Below are positions 1 through 9,460 of a stretch of DNA of 64,000 bases, one piece after another. The notes beneath the pieces are model-generated. The model was not told the DNA's origin. It saw only the letters and a list, made by a program, of their open reading frames with translations, and did not search any database. The position numbers and the translations under genes are program-made. The stretch's first letter is position 1, and each line of letters opens with the position of its first letter. The stretch is from positions 124,001 to 188,000 of the forward strand of contig NZ_LN651335.1 of NCBI RefSeq assembly GCF_000826145.2, given 5' to 3'. The stretch is from Sporosarcina koreensis (lineage in GTDB: Bacteria; Bacillota; Bacilli; Bacillales_A; Planococcaceae).

Positions 1-1
1 A

Positions 2-655
<654 letters not shown>

Positions 656-694
656 TGGCACTACATGATTGACCATAAAAAGGGGGAAGTCAAA

Positions 695-2353
695 TTGAAG
701 AAGTGGATCAAATTCATCCTGTTCACGGCATTGATTGTTGTTCTCGCCGCTTGTACAGCGAACGAGGATGCCGGCAAGAAGACCGATACCGGTTCCGGCA
801 CCGAAACATCCGACGGGAAAGACGGCGATAAGAAGGAAGCGTCCGGTGAAAAAGTGCTTTACTTGAACAACGGGGAAGAGCCGACATCGTTCGATCCGTC
901 CGTCGGGTTCAACGCAGTCTCCTGGAGCGCGCTGAACAACCTGATGGAAGGGCTTACGCGCCTGAACAAAGACCACCAGGCGGAAGAAGCGACTGCAGAG
1001 AAGATCGACGTCTCCGAAGACGGTCTGACGTATACATTCACAATCCGCGACGATGCAAAATGGTCGAACGGCGACCCGGTGACGGCGAACGACTTCGTCT
1101 ACGCCTGGAAGCATATGCTCGATCCGGAAACCGCGTCTCCTGCTGCGTTCCTCGCGTACTTCATCAAAGGTGCAGAGGCGTATAACAACGGGGAAGGCAC
1201 GCCGGAAGACATCGGCATCGAAGCGAAAGACGAGAAGACATTCGTTGTCACGCTCGACGCGCCAAACGAAGCGTTCCTCAATATCATCACGAACCCGAGC
1301 TTCTTCCCGATCAATGAAAAAGTAGCGGAAGACAATCCGAAATGGTTCACGGAAGCCGATTCGTTCGTTTCAAACGGACCGTTCAAACTCGCGTCATGGG
1401 ATCATGATGTGAAATTCGTCTTCGAAAAGAACGAAAACTACTGGGATGCAGACAACGTGAAATTGGACAAAGTCAACTGGGAAATGGTCAGTGACTCGAC
1501 AACGGCTTACCAGATGTACAAATCGGATGAACTGGACAGCACAGACGTCCCATCCGAGATCGCGGAAGACCTGAAAGACAATCCGGAAGTGAAAGTGGAA
1601 GACCAGGCGGGCGTCTACTTCTTCCGTTTCAACACATCCATGGAACCGTTCACGAATACAAAGATCCGCCGCGCATTCGGGGAAGCGGTGAATCAGGAAG
1701 ATATCGTCGAGTTCGTCACGAAGAATGGTGAGAAGCCGGCACACGGATTCGTATCGTACGGATTCATCGGACCGGATGGCAATGAGTTCCGCGAAGATGC
1801 CGGCGATTTGATCTCCTTCGATCCGGAAAACGCCAAGAAATTGCTGGAAGAAGGCATGAAAGAAGAAGGGTACAGTGAACTTCCGAAAGTGACACTGACG
1901 TATTCGACAAACGAAGCACACCAGAAGATTGCAGTGGCCCTCCAGTCGATGTTCAAAGAGAATCTCGGTGTCGATGTGGAGCTGCAGAACGTCGAAGCCA
2001 GCGTGTTCCTCGCTGACCAGAAAGAACATAAGTACCAGCTGTCCCGTTCATCATTCCTGTATGATTATGCAGACCCGGTGAATGCGCTGGAGAGCTTCAT
2101 CACCGATTCATCCATGAACCGGACGACATGGTCCAACAAAGACTATGACAAACTGATCGAAGACATCAAGAACGAAACAGATGCAAACAAACGCTGGACA
2201 CTGCTGCAGCAGGCGGACAAGATGCTGATGGACGAAATGCCAGTGTTCCCGGTCTACTATTACAACCAGGCGACTCTTGAAAAGCCTGGCGTTACAGGGA
2301 TCCTCCGTCACCCGGTCGGCTACCTTGACTTGAAGTACGCTGACAAAGAATAA
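695..2353 (+). CDS. dppE: Peptide-binding lipoprotein of the Dpp-type importer
   Basis: Extracytoplasmic solute-binding protein (SBP family 5) that captures di- or oligopeptides, probably including murein peptides, for the ABC importer. A longer frame opens at ATG 665, but the TTG at 695 follows AGGGGGAAG at a proper distance and gives a clean lipoprotein signal: KKWIKF, a hydrophobic core, then lipobox LAAC. I therefore prefer 695 (552 aa). An acidic, Gly/Ser/Asp-rich linker follows the lipid-modified Cys. The mature part carries family hallmarks such as EPTSFDP, the AKWSNGDPVTANDFVYAWK segment and ADPVNALE. It is followed by the epimerase gene, which suggests Ala-Glu-containing peptides are among its ligands; that is inference. 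Confidence 0.9.
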   Translation: MKKWIKFILFTALIVVLAACTANEDAGKKTDTGSGTETSDGKDGDKKEASGEKVLYLNNGEEPTSFDPSVGFNAVSWSALNNLMEGLTRLNKDHQAEEATAEKIDVSEDGLTYTFTIRDDAKWSNGDPVTANDFVYAWKHMLDPETASPAAFLAYFIKGAEAYNNGEGTPEDIGIEAKDEKTFVVTLDAPNEAFLNIITNPSFFPINEKVAEDNPKWFTEADSFVSNGPFKLASWDHDVKFVFEKNENYWDADNVKLDKVNWEMVSDSTTAYQMYKSDELDSTDVPSEIAEDLKDNPEVKVEDQAGVYFFRFNTSMEPFTNTKIRRAFGEAVNQEDIVEFVTKNGEKPAHGFVSYGFIGPDGNEFREDAGDLISFDPENAKKLLEEGMKEEGYSELPKVTLTYSTNEAHQKIAVALQSMFKENLGVDVELQNVEASVFLADQKEHKYQLSRSSFLYDYADPVNALESFITDSSMNRTTWSNKDYDKLIEDIKNETDANKRWTLLQQADKMLMDEMPVFPVYYYNQATLEKPGVTGILRHPVGYLDLKYADKE

Positions 2354-2440
2354 TTTGGAGAACTGTGTGCGCCGAACGATCGCCGCACACAGTTTTTCTT
2401 GTTTCCCCACGCAGACCCGGAGAGAAAGGAAGTGTACCTG

Positions 2441-3565
2441 ATGAAAATTCAATCGATCGACTGCTTCACTGTGGCAGTCCCACTCATCAAGCCATTCAAA
2501 ACGGCCTTGCGCACGGTACATACAGCGTATTCCGTCTATGTCCGGATTACGGCAGACAGCGGAGAGACAGGCTTTGGCGAAGCACCGCCGACACATGTCA
2601 TCACCGGCGACTCGATGGCCAGTGTCACCTATGCAATCGAAGAGATCATCGCCCCGAAATTGATCGGTCTTGATATCCGCAGCCGTGCAGAAATCTTTAC
2701 GATCCTACATAGCTCCCTCATCCGGAATACGAGCGCCAAAGCAGCGGTCGACATGGCGGTCCATGATCTGCTCGGCAAGCAGGCGGATCTTCCGCTGTAT
2801 CAGCTGCTCGGCGGTTTCACGAACGAATTGGATTCGAACTTCACAGTCAGCGTGAACGCACCTGAGGAGATGGCAGAGGACGCCGGACGATACGTGGACG
2901 ACGGCTTCACGACACTGAAGGTAAAAGTCGGCACAGGTTCACCTGCACTCGATATCGAGCGCGTGAAAGCGATCCGCAAAACGGTCGGGGGTTCCGTAAA
3001 AATCCGGCTGGATGCCAACCAGGGCTGGAAACCGAAAGAAGCCGTGCGCACCATCGCGGTCATGGAAGACGCGGGGCTTGCCATCGAACTGATCGAACAG
3101 CCCGTCCATGCAGACGACGTCGAGGGGCTCGCGTATGTCACGAAGCATACACTGACGCCGATCATGGCGGACGAAAGCGTATTCTCCGCACGGGATGCTG
3201 TGCGTGTCCTGCAGGCCGGTGCTGCCGATCTCATCAACATCAAGCTCATGAAATGCGGCGGTATCCACGAAGCCTTGAAGATCAATGCACTTGCCGAGAG
3301 TTTCGGCGTGGAGTGCATGACCGGCAGCATGATCGAAACGAAACTCGGCATCTCTGCGGCTGCCCATTTCGCGGCCAGCCAGAAGAACGTGACCCGCGTG
3401 GATTTCGATGCCCCGCTCATGCTGAGCGGCAGCCCGATCACGGGGGGTGTCGAGTATTCAGGTCAGACTGTGCGGCTCCCGGATCAGCCGGGCCTCGGCA
3501 TATGGATCGATCCTTCTTCAAAATTCCAGCTTAGAGCCACAGACAAAGAGGAGGAACTCGGATGA
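2441..3565 (+). CDS. ykfB: L-Ala-D/L-Glu epimerase (enolase superfamily)
   Basis: Converts L-Ala-D-Glu from murein peptides to L-Ala-L-Glu so that it can be hydrolysed and used. The 374-aa protein has the muconate-lactonizing subgroup pattern: the catalytic Lys motif TLKVKVG, metal ligands in [15 protein letters not shown] and MADESV, and the second lysine in NIKLMKCGG. The frame is open from 2399, but ATG 2441 is preceded by GAGAAAGGAAG at good spacing and begins MKIQSIDCF, as usual for the family. It overlaps the next ATPase gene by 4 bp (ATGA), so the two are translationally coupled. In B. subtilis ykfB sits among ykfA, ykfC and ykfD. Here the ykfA and ykfC peptidase genes are not next to it. 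Confidence 0.92.
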   Translation: MKIQSIDCFTVAVPLIKPFKTALRTVHTAYSVYVRITADSGETGFGEAPPTHVITGDSMASVTYAIEEIIAPKLIGLDIRSRAEIFTILHSSLIRNTSAKAAVDMAVHDLLGKQADLPLYQLLGGFTNELDSNFTVSVNAPEEMAEDAGRYVDDGFTTLKVKVGTGSPALDIERVKAIRKTVGGSVKIRLDANQGWKPKEAVRTIAVMEDAGLAIELIEQPVHADDVEGLAYVTKHTLTPIMADESVFSARDAVRVLQAGAADLINIKLMKCGGIHEALKINALAESFGVECMTGSMIETKLGISAAAHFAASQKNVTRVDFDAPLMLSGSPITGGVEYSGQTVRLPDQPGLGIWIDPSSKFQLRATDKEEELG

Positions 3566-4575
3566 CAAACAACCAGCCTGTAGTGCTGTCGGTGAACAAT
3601 CTGAAACGGCATTTTGACGTAGGCAAAGGGAAAACATTGAAAGCGGTGGACGGGCTCAGCTTCGAAGTCCGCAAAGGCGAGACGTTCGGTCTGGTCGGGG
3701 AGTCGGGCTGCGGCAAGTCGACAGCCGGCCGTACGATACTCGGATTGTATAATAATACAGATGGGGAAGTTCTTTATGAAGGACAGGACATCCACAAGAT
3801 GGCCGGCAAAGACCGGAAAGACTTCCTGAAAAAGATGCAGATGGTGTTCCAGGACCCCTATGCGTCGCTGAACCCCCGTTCGACCGTCTTCGAAATCATC
3901 GCGGAACCGATGGAGATCCACGGAATGTTCAAAAGCAAAAAAGAACTGCGTGAGCGTGTGAACGAACTGCTTGAAGACGTCGGGCTGAACCGGGATCACG
4001 CCAACCGCTACCCGCACGAATTCTCCGGCGGGCAGCGGCAGCGGATCGGCATCGCCCGGGCGCTGGCGCTCGATCCTGAATTCATCATTGCGGACGAACC
4101 GATTTCCGCACTGGACGTATCCGTGCAGGCGCAAGTCGTGAAGTTGTTCCAGCGGCTGCAGCGGGAGAAAGGCCTGACCTATCTGTTCATCGCCCACGAC
4201 CTGTCGATGGTCAAGTATATCTCGGACCGGATCGGCGTCATGTATCTGGGGCATCTCGTGGAATTGACGACGAGCGACCAGCTGTATGGAAAACCGCTTC
4301 ATCCGTATACGGAAGCGCTGCTGTCCGCCATTCCGATTCCGGATCCGGATATTGAGGAGTCACGGGAACGGATTCTGCTGGAAGGGGAACTGCCGAGTCC
4401 GATCGACCCGCCGTCAGGCTGTGTGTTCCGGACAAGGTGTCCATATGCGATGGACGTCTGTGCAGCCAAGAAGCCGAAGTGGCTTGAAAAGGATGAAGGC
4501 CATTTCGTCGCCTGCCATCTCCATGATGAGGAAGTCATGGCGAAACAGAAAAGGGAAACCGTATCCGCGCAGTGA
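3562..4575 (+). CDS. ykfD: Dipeptide ABC transporter ATPase, second subunit (YkfD/DppF-like)
   Basis: Second nucleotide-binding subunit of the peptide importer, 337 aa, pairing with the DppD-like ATPase at the window start. Walker A is GESGCGKST, the Q-loop is [12 protein letters not shown], the signature is FSGGQRQR and Walker B is [12 protein letters not shown], followed by AHDLSM. The Opp-type C-terminal extension is present, with [16 protein letters not shown]. Its start overlaps the epimerase stop (ATGA). A gene of this type next to the epimerase corresponds to ykfD of B. subtilis. The permeases of this system are not in the window and presumably lie upstream. Confidence 0.92.
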   Translation: MTNNQPVVLSVNNLKRHFDVGKGKTLKAVDGLSFEVRKGETFGLVGESGCGKSTAGRTILGLYNNTDGEVLYEGQDIHKMAGKDRKDFLKKMQMVFQDPYASLNPRSTVFEIIAEPMEIHGMFKSKKELRERVNELLEDVGLNRDHANRYPHEFSGGQRQRIGIARALALDPEFIIADEPISALDVSVQAQVVKLFQRLQREKGLTYLFIAHDLSMVKYISDRIGVMYLGHLVELTTSDQLYGKPLHPYTEALLSAIPIPDPDIEESRERILLEGELPSPIDPPSGCVFRTRCPYAMDVCAAKKPKWLEKDEGHFVACHLHDEEVMAKQKRETVSAQ

Positions 4576-4589
4576 AGGGGACTAGACTG

Positions 4590-5204
4590 ATGAAAAAACT
4601 GTTACTTACCGGATTCGAGCCGTTTCTGGATTACCCGCAGAATCCGACGATGCAAGTCGTGGAACAGCTTGACGGCACCACAATCGGGGACTATGCCATC
4701 TGCGGAAAGATTTTGCCCGTCGATTTCAATCGGTCCGCCGGCGAGCTGCTGGCCTATATTGCTGAAGAAAAGCCGGATGCCGTCCTGTCCCTCGGCCTTG
4801 CCGGCGGCAGACAGAAGCTAACCCCGGAGCGGGTTGCGCTCAATGTTAAGGACGGTGAGCCGGATAATGAAGGGCACCGCCCGGTCGATGAGCCGATCGA
4901 AGCAGACGGACCGCCGGCATACTTCTCGACATTGCCGACCCGTGCTATGGTGAACCGTCTGAAGGAAGCAGGCCTGCCGGCAGATATCTCGAATACCGCC
5001 GGCCTCTACCTATGCAACAACGTCATGTATGCCGGCCTCCATTGGGCGGCCCTTAACAACCCGGATATGCCGTGCGGATTCCTCCATATACCCGCTTCCT
5101 TCGAGCTGGCCATGCAGCATGGCAAGATTCCGGGATGGCCGCTTCAGGAACTGGTGAGGGGCATTACGGTCTGTATCGAAACACTTTCGACATCCGAGGC
5201 CTGA
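4590..5204 (+). CDS. pcp: Pyroglutamyl-peptidase I
   Basis: Cytoplasmic cysteine peptidase (C15 family) that removes N-terminal pyroglutamate from peptides. With start ATG 4590 the protein has 204 aa and the catalytic triad falls at Glu80 (TPERVALN), Cys142 (YLCNNVMY) and His166 (FLHIPAS), close to the usual 81/144/168. The upstream ATG-type start at 4572 would overlap the ATPase gene and add six unconserved residues. AAGGGGACTAG upstream serves as ribosome binding site. It is the last gene of the peptide import operon, so imported peptides blocked by pyroglutamate could be opened here. Confidence 0.93.
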   Translation: MKKLLLTGFEPFLDYPQNPTMQVVEQLDGTTIGDYAICGKILPVDFNRSAGELLAYIAEEKPDAVLSLGLAGGRQKLTPERVALNVKDGEPDNEGHRPVDEPIEADGPPAYFSTLPTRAMVNRLKEAGLPADISNTAGLYLCNNVMYAGLHWAALNNPDMPCGFLHIPASFELAMQHGKIPGWPLQELVRGITVCIETLSTSEA

Positions 5205-5269
5205 TTTGTTATTGCATACTGTATATTCGTGTCGCGAAATGTCGGCAAACATAAAGACAGAACGAGGAG

Positions 5270-5327
5270 CGGTTTCTAGTTACTGGGGACCGTCTCTTTG
5301 TGCTGGATGAAAAACCCCAGGAAACCG
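5270..5327 (+). other. Two-helix hairpin downstream of pcp
   Basis: CGGTTTC (5270-5276) pairs perfectly with GAAACCG (5321-5327), and immediately inside it CTGGGG (5283-5288) pairs with CCCCAG (5315-5320). This leaves a six-base bulge (TAGTTA) on the 5' side only. No clear U-tract follows, so it is not a textbook terminator. It could be a 3' stability element of the pcp transcript or a small structured RNA. A competing helix CGGT/ACCG (5270-5273 with 5289-5293) is possible. Confidence 0.4.
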
Positions 5328-5460
5328 ACTGACGTAGGAAGATGAAAACGGCGGGCCTTCTTCTTGTACGTAAACTTTTTTGAAGACCAATTAGGGAAAG
5401 GATTCCCTTTGTTACAAGGGTTGTCATGATTTTGTCACCTTTGAAATAATCAGTGTATTT

Positions 5461-5537
5461 GATATTCTGAAAAAACACTATTGCCAATAGAAAAGCAGTG
5501 TAGTATAGTTAACAAAAGATTTTAAAGTCTGAAAATT
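5461..5537 (+). promoter_or_regulatory. Candidate CodY boxes around the promoter
   Basis: Two 15-mers resemble the CodY motif AATTTTCWGAAAATT: 5461-5475, upstream of the -35, and 5523-5537, just after the expected start, each with about 11 of 15 matches including the central TTCTGAAAA or TCTGAAAATT part. Peptide permease operons are classic CodY targets in Bacillus. Two imperfect sites on either side of a promoter are suggestive but not proof. Confidence 0.35.
5481..5509 (+). promoter_or_regulatory. SigA-type promoter of the second peptide operon
   Basis: TTGCCA (5481-5486), a 17-bp spacer and TATAGT (5504-5509), in an AT-rich stretch 82 bp before the first ATPase start. The expected transcription start is near 5516. 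Confidence 0.7.
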
Positions 5538-5590
5538 AAATTTCCCTCAATTCACTTTTTGGGAAGTGCGCTAGGCAAGGAGGAACCGCG

Positions 5591-6610
5591 TTGGCTGAGT
5601 CAGTTTTGGAAATTGAGAATCTGCGAACATCATTCAACATCAAGGGAAACTATTACGCAGCTGTGGATGGCGTCTCACTCACCGTCCATAAAAATGAAGT
5701 CGTGGCGATCGTCGGTGAATCGGGATGCGGAAAGAGTGCACTGGCGCTCTCCATCATGGGTCTTCATAATGCGAAGACGACAAAACTGGAAGGTCAAGCG
5801 AATCTGAAAGGGCAGAACCTGATCGGGATGCCTGTCGAAAAACTGAACAAAATACGCGGCAAGGACCTGGGCATGATCTTCCAAGATCCGATGACAGCTC
5901 TGAACCCGCTTGCAACGATCGGCCGGCAGATCGAAGAGCCGATGGACTACCATATGAAGTTATCGAAATCAGCCAAAAAGAAACGGGTGCTCGAACTGCT
6001 TGAGCAAGTCGGCATCAAAGATGTCAACCGCATCTACAAGCAGTACCCGCACGAGCTGTCGGGCGGTATGCGGCAGCGGGTTGTTATCGCGATCGCGCTT
6101 GCCTGCAACCCGGTCATGCTGATCGCCGATGAGCCGACGACAGCTCTTGACGTAACTATACAGGCACAGATCATGGACCTTATGAAAGAACTGCAGCGCA
6201 TCACGGACTCGGGCATCATCCTCATCACGCACGACCTGGGCGTCGTCGCAGAGATGGCGGACCGTGTCGCCGTCATGTATGCAGGGGAGTTCGTCGAATA
6301 TGCAGATGTCAATCTGCTTTTCAAAAACCCGCTGCATCCTTATACCCGATCATTGCTGAACTCGATCCCTTCCAACATGTCGGATAAGGAAGAGCTGCAC
6401 GTAATCGAAGGGATTGTCCCGTCAATCCAGAATCTGGACAGGGAAGGGTGCCGGTTCGCGCCGCGGATTCCCTGGATCCCGGCGGAAGCCCACGAAGCAC
6501 ACCCGACGCTCCATGAAGTGGAGCCAGGTCATTATGTACGCTGCACGTGCTACAAAGACTTCCACTTCCCGGAAGAACGAGTGGAGGATAAAGACTATGT
6601 CACTACTTAA
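5591..6610 (+). CDS. oppD: Oligopeptide ABC transporter ATPase (OppD/AppD-like)
   Basis: First gene of a complete five-gene oligopeptide importer, 339 aa. TTG start at 5591, supported by AAGGAGGA at 5577-5584. Walker [11 protein letters not shown]-loop [11 protein letters not shown], signature LSGGMRQR, Walker [13 protein letters not shown] and ITHDLGV are all present. The C-terminal extension reads [12 protein letters not shown], where many homologues have a second cysteine (RCP), so the full Cys cluster of the Opp extension is not kept. The gene overlaps the next ATPase gene by 14 bp. Confidence 0.93.
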   Translation: MAESVLEIENLRTSFNIKGNYYAAVDGVSLTVHKNEVVAIVGESGCGKSALALSIMGLHNAKTTKLEGQANLKGQNLIGMPVEKLNKIRGKDLGMIFQDPMTALNPLATIGRQIEEPMDYHMKLSKSAKKKRVLELLEQVGIKDVNRIYKQYPHELSGGMRQRVVIAIALACNPVMLIADEPTTALDVTIQAQIMDLMKELQRITDSGIILITHDLGVVAEMADRVAVMYAGEFVEYADVNLLFKNPLHPYTRSLLNSIPSNMSDKEELHVIEGIVPSIQNLDREGCRFAPRIPWIPAEAHEAHPTLHEVEPGHYVRCTCYKDFHFPEERVEDKDYVTT

Positions 6611-7535
6611 TGTAAAAGACCTGAAAGTCCATTTCCCGATCCGCGGAGGCTTCTTCCGTTCCGTTGTCGATCAGGTGCGTGCGGTAGACGGCGTGAGTTT
6701 CGAACTTGAGCCGGGCGAAACGTACGGACTCGTCGGAGAGTCGGGCTGCGGCAAGACGACAACCGGACGCGCTATCATCGGACTGAACAAAGTGACAGAC
6801 GGTGAAGTGCTCTTTAACGGAGAGAACCTGGCGACAATGAGCGGGCATGAACGCAGAAAGCACATGCGGGATATTCAGATGATCTTCCAGGATCCCTATT
6901 CGTCACTCAACGGCCGTAAGAATGTCTTGAACTTGGTTGCTGAGCCACTGCGGAATTTCGAAAAGCTCTCACCGAAAGAGGAACTGACCCGTGTGCAGAA
7001 CATGCTCGAGCGGGTCGGACTGAGTCCGGAATCGATCTACAAATACCCGCACCAGTTCTCTGGCGGGCAGCGGCAGCGGATCGGGATCGCCCGGGCGCTC
7101 ATGCTCAACCCAAAACTGATCATTGCGGATGAACCGGTCTCGGCTTTGGACGTATCCGTTCAGGCGCAAGTGCTGAACTTCATGCAGGAGATCCAGAAGG
7201 ACTTCGGACTGACGTACCTGTTCATCTCCCACGACCTCGGGGTCATCAAGCACATCTGCGACCGGATCGGCATCATGTACAAAGGCCGGTTCGTCGAAGA
7301 AGGAACGGCACAGGATGTTTATTCCAATCCGCAACATCTGTATACGAAGCGGCTCATCGCTGCGATCCCTGAAATGGATCCTGCGAAAAAATACGAAAAG
7401 ATGGAAATGCGAAGTGAAATTAATGCTGCCTACCGTACCGAGTACGACAGCTATTTCGATAAGGATGGCCGGATGTTCGACCTGAAGCCGATCTCCCCGA
7501 CGCATTCTGTTGCAATCCAGCAAGGGGGCATGTAA
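6597..7535 (+). CDS. oppF: Oligopeptide ABC transporter ATPase (OppF/AppF-like)
   Basis: Second ATPase of the importer, 312 aa. The frame is open from 6414, but ATG 6597 has GGAGG at 6583-6587 and begins [14 protein letters not shown], the normal OppF start; the stretch before it is overlap with the previous gene. Walker A GESGCGKTT, IFQDPYSSLNGR, signature FSGGQRQR, Walker B LIIADEPVSALD and SHDLGVI are present. Its C-terminal tail lacks the usual GCPF/RCP cysteine cluster and ends in a divergent segment. The permease follows after 3 bp. Confidence 0.93.
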   Translation: MSLLNVKDLKVHFPIRGGFFRSVVDQVRAVDGVSFELEPGETYGLVGESGCGKTTTGRAIIGLNKVTDGEVLFNGENLATMSGHERRKHMRDIQMIFQDPYSSLNGRKNVLNLVAEPLRNFEKLSPKEELTRVQNMLERVGLSPESIYKYPHQFSGGQRQRIGIARALMLNPKLIIADEPVSALDVSVQAQVLNFMQEIQKDFGLTYLFISHDLGVIKHICDRIGIMYKGRFVEEGTAQDVYSNPQHLYTKRLIAAIPEMDPAKKYEKMEMRSEINAAYRTEYDSYFDKDGRMFDLKPISPTHSVAIQQGGM

Positions 7536-7538
7536 CCG

Positions 7539-8507
7539 ATGATCAAATTTGCGATTCGCCGGATACTCGTCATGATTCCCCAGCTGTTCCTGTTGAGTCT
7601 GATCATCTTCATCCTGGCAAAGCAGATGCCGGGAGATGCGGTCACAGGAGCGTTCATGGGGAACCCGAACGTCACACCGGAACAAGTGGAAAAGATCCGG
7701 GAAGAATACGGCCTGAACGACCCATGGTACGTTCAGTACGGCCATTGGATCGGGAAAGCGGTAAAAGGAGATCTAGGCAGCAGCTACACGCACAAGCAGC
7801 CGGTCACATCACTGCTGGCAGGGCGGGTCGCTAATACGGTCACCTTGGCGCTGTTCATCCTGATTGTGACATATATCATCGCCATACCACTTGGCATTAT
7901 CGCGGGCAGGTGGACCGATACATGGGCCGATAAACTGATTGTCATGTACAACTACTTCTCGTTCGCCACACCGTTGTTCGTATTTGCTCTGCTCATGCTA
8001 TATGTGTTCGGCTTCCTGCTCGGCTGGTTCCCGACCGGCAACAGTGTGGATGTCAGACTGGAGGCAGGCAGCTGGGCCTACTACGTCAGTAAGTTCAAGC
8101 ACCTTGTCCTTCCGGGAATGTCCGGTGCATTGCTTGCGACATTCGGTACGATCCAGTATTTACGGAACGATATCATCGACACGAAATTGAAGGACTTTGT
8201 AAAAACCGCCCGTTCAAAAGGGGTTCCGGAAGGCAAAGTATACACGCGTCATATTTTGCGGAATTCCCTGCTGCCGATTGCTGCATTCCTCGGCTATGAG
8301 ATCACAGGATTGATCGGCGGTTCGATCTTCCTGGAAATGATTTTCAGTTACCCGGGCCTCGGTCAGCTTTTCATTCAATCGATTACAGGACGTGACTTCA
8401 CGGTAACAACAGCTATCGTAATGATTTCAGGAGCTGCTGTTATCGTCGGTACAATGCTTTCGGATATTATCCTGAGTATCATTGACCCACGAATCCGGAT
8501 TGAATAG
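7539..8507 (+). CDS. oppB: Oligopeptide ABC transporter permease (OppB-like)
   Basis: Integral membrane subunit, 322 aa, with the N-terminal helix and QMPGDAV segment typical of OppB/DppB. About six hydrophobic helices follow, and the cytoplasmic EAA-type loop reads DFVKTARSKGVPEGKVYTRH, which docks on the ATPases. The C-terminus EMIFSYPGLGQLF is also characteristic. It lies in the operon after the two ATPases and before the second permease. Confidence 0.93.
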   Translation: MIKFAIRRILVMIPQLFLLSLIIFILAKQMPGDAVTGAFMGNPNVTPEQVEKIREEYGLNDPWYVQYGHWIGKAVKGDLGSSYTHKQPVTSLLAGRVANTVTLALFILIVTYIIAIPLGIIAGRWTDTWADKLIVMYNYFSFATPLFVFALLMLYVFGFLLGWFPTGNSVDVRLEAGSWAYYVSKFKHLVLPGMSGALLATFGTIQYLRNDIIDTKLKDFVKTARSKGVPEGKVYTRHILRNSLLPIAAFLGYEITGLIGGSIFLEMIFSYPGLGQLFIQSITGRDFTVTTAIVMISGAAVIVGTMLSDIILSIIDPRIRIE

Positions 8508-8533
8508 AAAAAGCGAATGAGGAGGAATCACAT

Positions 8534-9439
8534 ATGGTAACGCTCGATGATAAAAAATTGATTGCCAAGGAGAAAGCGAACAACCCATCGTTCGCGAAAA
8601 CAATTTGGCGGGAAATTAAACACGATAAACTGGCGCTCGTTTCATTGGTTCTTTTGATAGCCCTTCTGATTACGGCCTATGCATCTCCGCTGTTCATCGA
8701 TCAGGAGCAGCTGCAGCGGGTCAACTTCCTGGAAACGTGGGAAGCTCCTTCGTCTGAACATATTCTGGGTACAGACGATGGGGGAAGAGATGTACTTGGT
8801 CAGCTCCTGATCGGAACACGGAACTCCTTCACGATTGCTCTAGGTGTAACTCTTATTGCAGGAGCACTCGGACTGACAGTCGGACTGATCGCCGGTTTCT
8901 TTGGCGGCTGGGTGGATAACGTCATCATGCGGATTGTCGACTTCCTGATGGTGCTCCCGAGCACGATGTTCATCATCGTATTCGTCGTCATTGTGCCGAA
9001 CTACTCCGTGTTCACGTTTGTACTGATCATGAGTGCGTTCGTCTGGTTCGGAAAAGCGCGACTCATCCGATCGAAAGGTCTTGCTGAGCGGGAACTGGAT
9101 TACATCAATGCATCCAAGACACTCGGCACGCCGAGCTGGAAGATTATGTTTTTTGAAATGTTCCCAAATTTAAGTTCCATTGTCATCGTCAATATGACGC
9201 TGGCTTTGGCGGGCAACATAGGCCTGGAAACCGGATTGACTTTCTTAGGCTTCGGTCTGCCGGCCAGTACACCATCACTCGGGACACTGATTGCATTCGC
9301 AACCAATCCTGACGTCGTGGTGAACAAATCATGGGTTTGGTTACCTGCAGCATTACTGATCCTGGTAATGATGCTGTGTATAAATTACATCGGGCAAGCG
9401 ATCAAACGCGCGTCGGATGCAAGACAAAGATTGGCGTAA
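8534..9439 (+). CDS. oppC: Oligopeptide ABC transporter permease (OppC-like)
   Basis: Second permease, 301 aa, with the N-terminal anchor and the GTDDGGRDVLGQLLIG segment typical of OppC/DppC, about six membrane helices, and the coupling loop around DYINASKTLGTPSWKI. GAGGAGG-like ribosome binding site at 8519-8526. The binding-protein gene follows 21 bp later. Confidence 0.93.
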   Translation: MVTLDDKKLIAKEKANNPSFAKTIWREIKHDKLALVSLVLLIALLITAYASPLFIDQEQLQRVNFLETWEAPSSEHILGTDDGGRDVLGQLLIGTRNSFTIALGVTLIAGALGLTVGLIAGFFGGWVDNVIMRIVDFLMVLPSTMFIIVFVVIVPNYSVFTFVLIMSAFVWFGKARLIRSKGLAERELDYINASKTLGTPSWKIMFFEMFPNLSSIVIVNMTLALAGNIGLETGLTFLGFGLPASTPSLGTLIAFATNPDVVVNKSWVWLPAALLILVMMLCINYIGQAIKRASDARQRLA

Positions 9440-9460
9440 AAAAAAGGGGAGGTAAGACAA

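Larger units (their letters stand above)
5205..5590. other. Intergenic region between two peptide-transport operons
   Basis: No credible gene is seen in these 386 bp. The region holds a possible structured RNA or terminator hairpin (5270-5327), a small hairpin AGGGAA-AGGA-TTCCCT at 5393-5408, a SigA promoter (5481-5509) and two CodY-like boxes (5461-5475, 5523-5537), each listed separately. The sequence becomes AT-rich from about 5420 to 5560. Confidence 0.6.
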
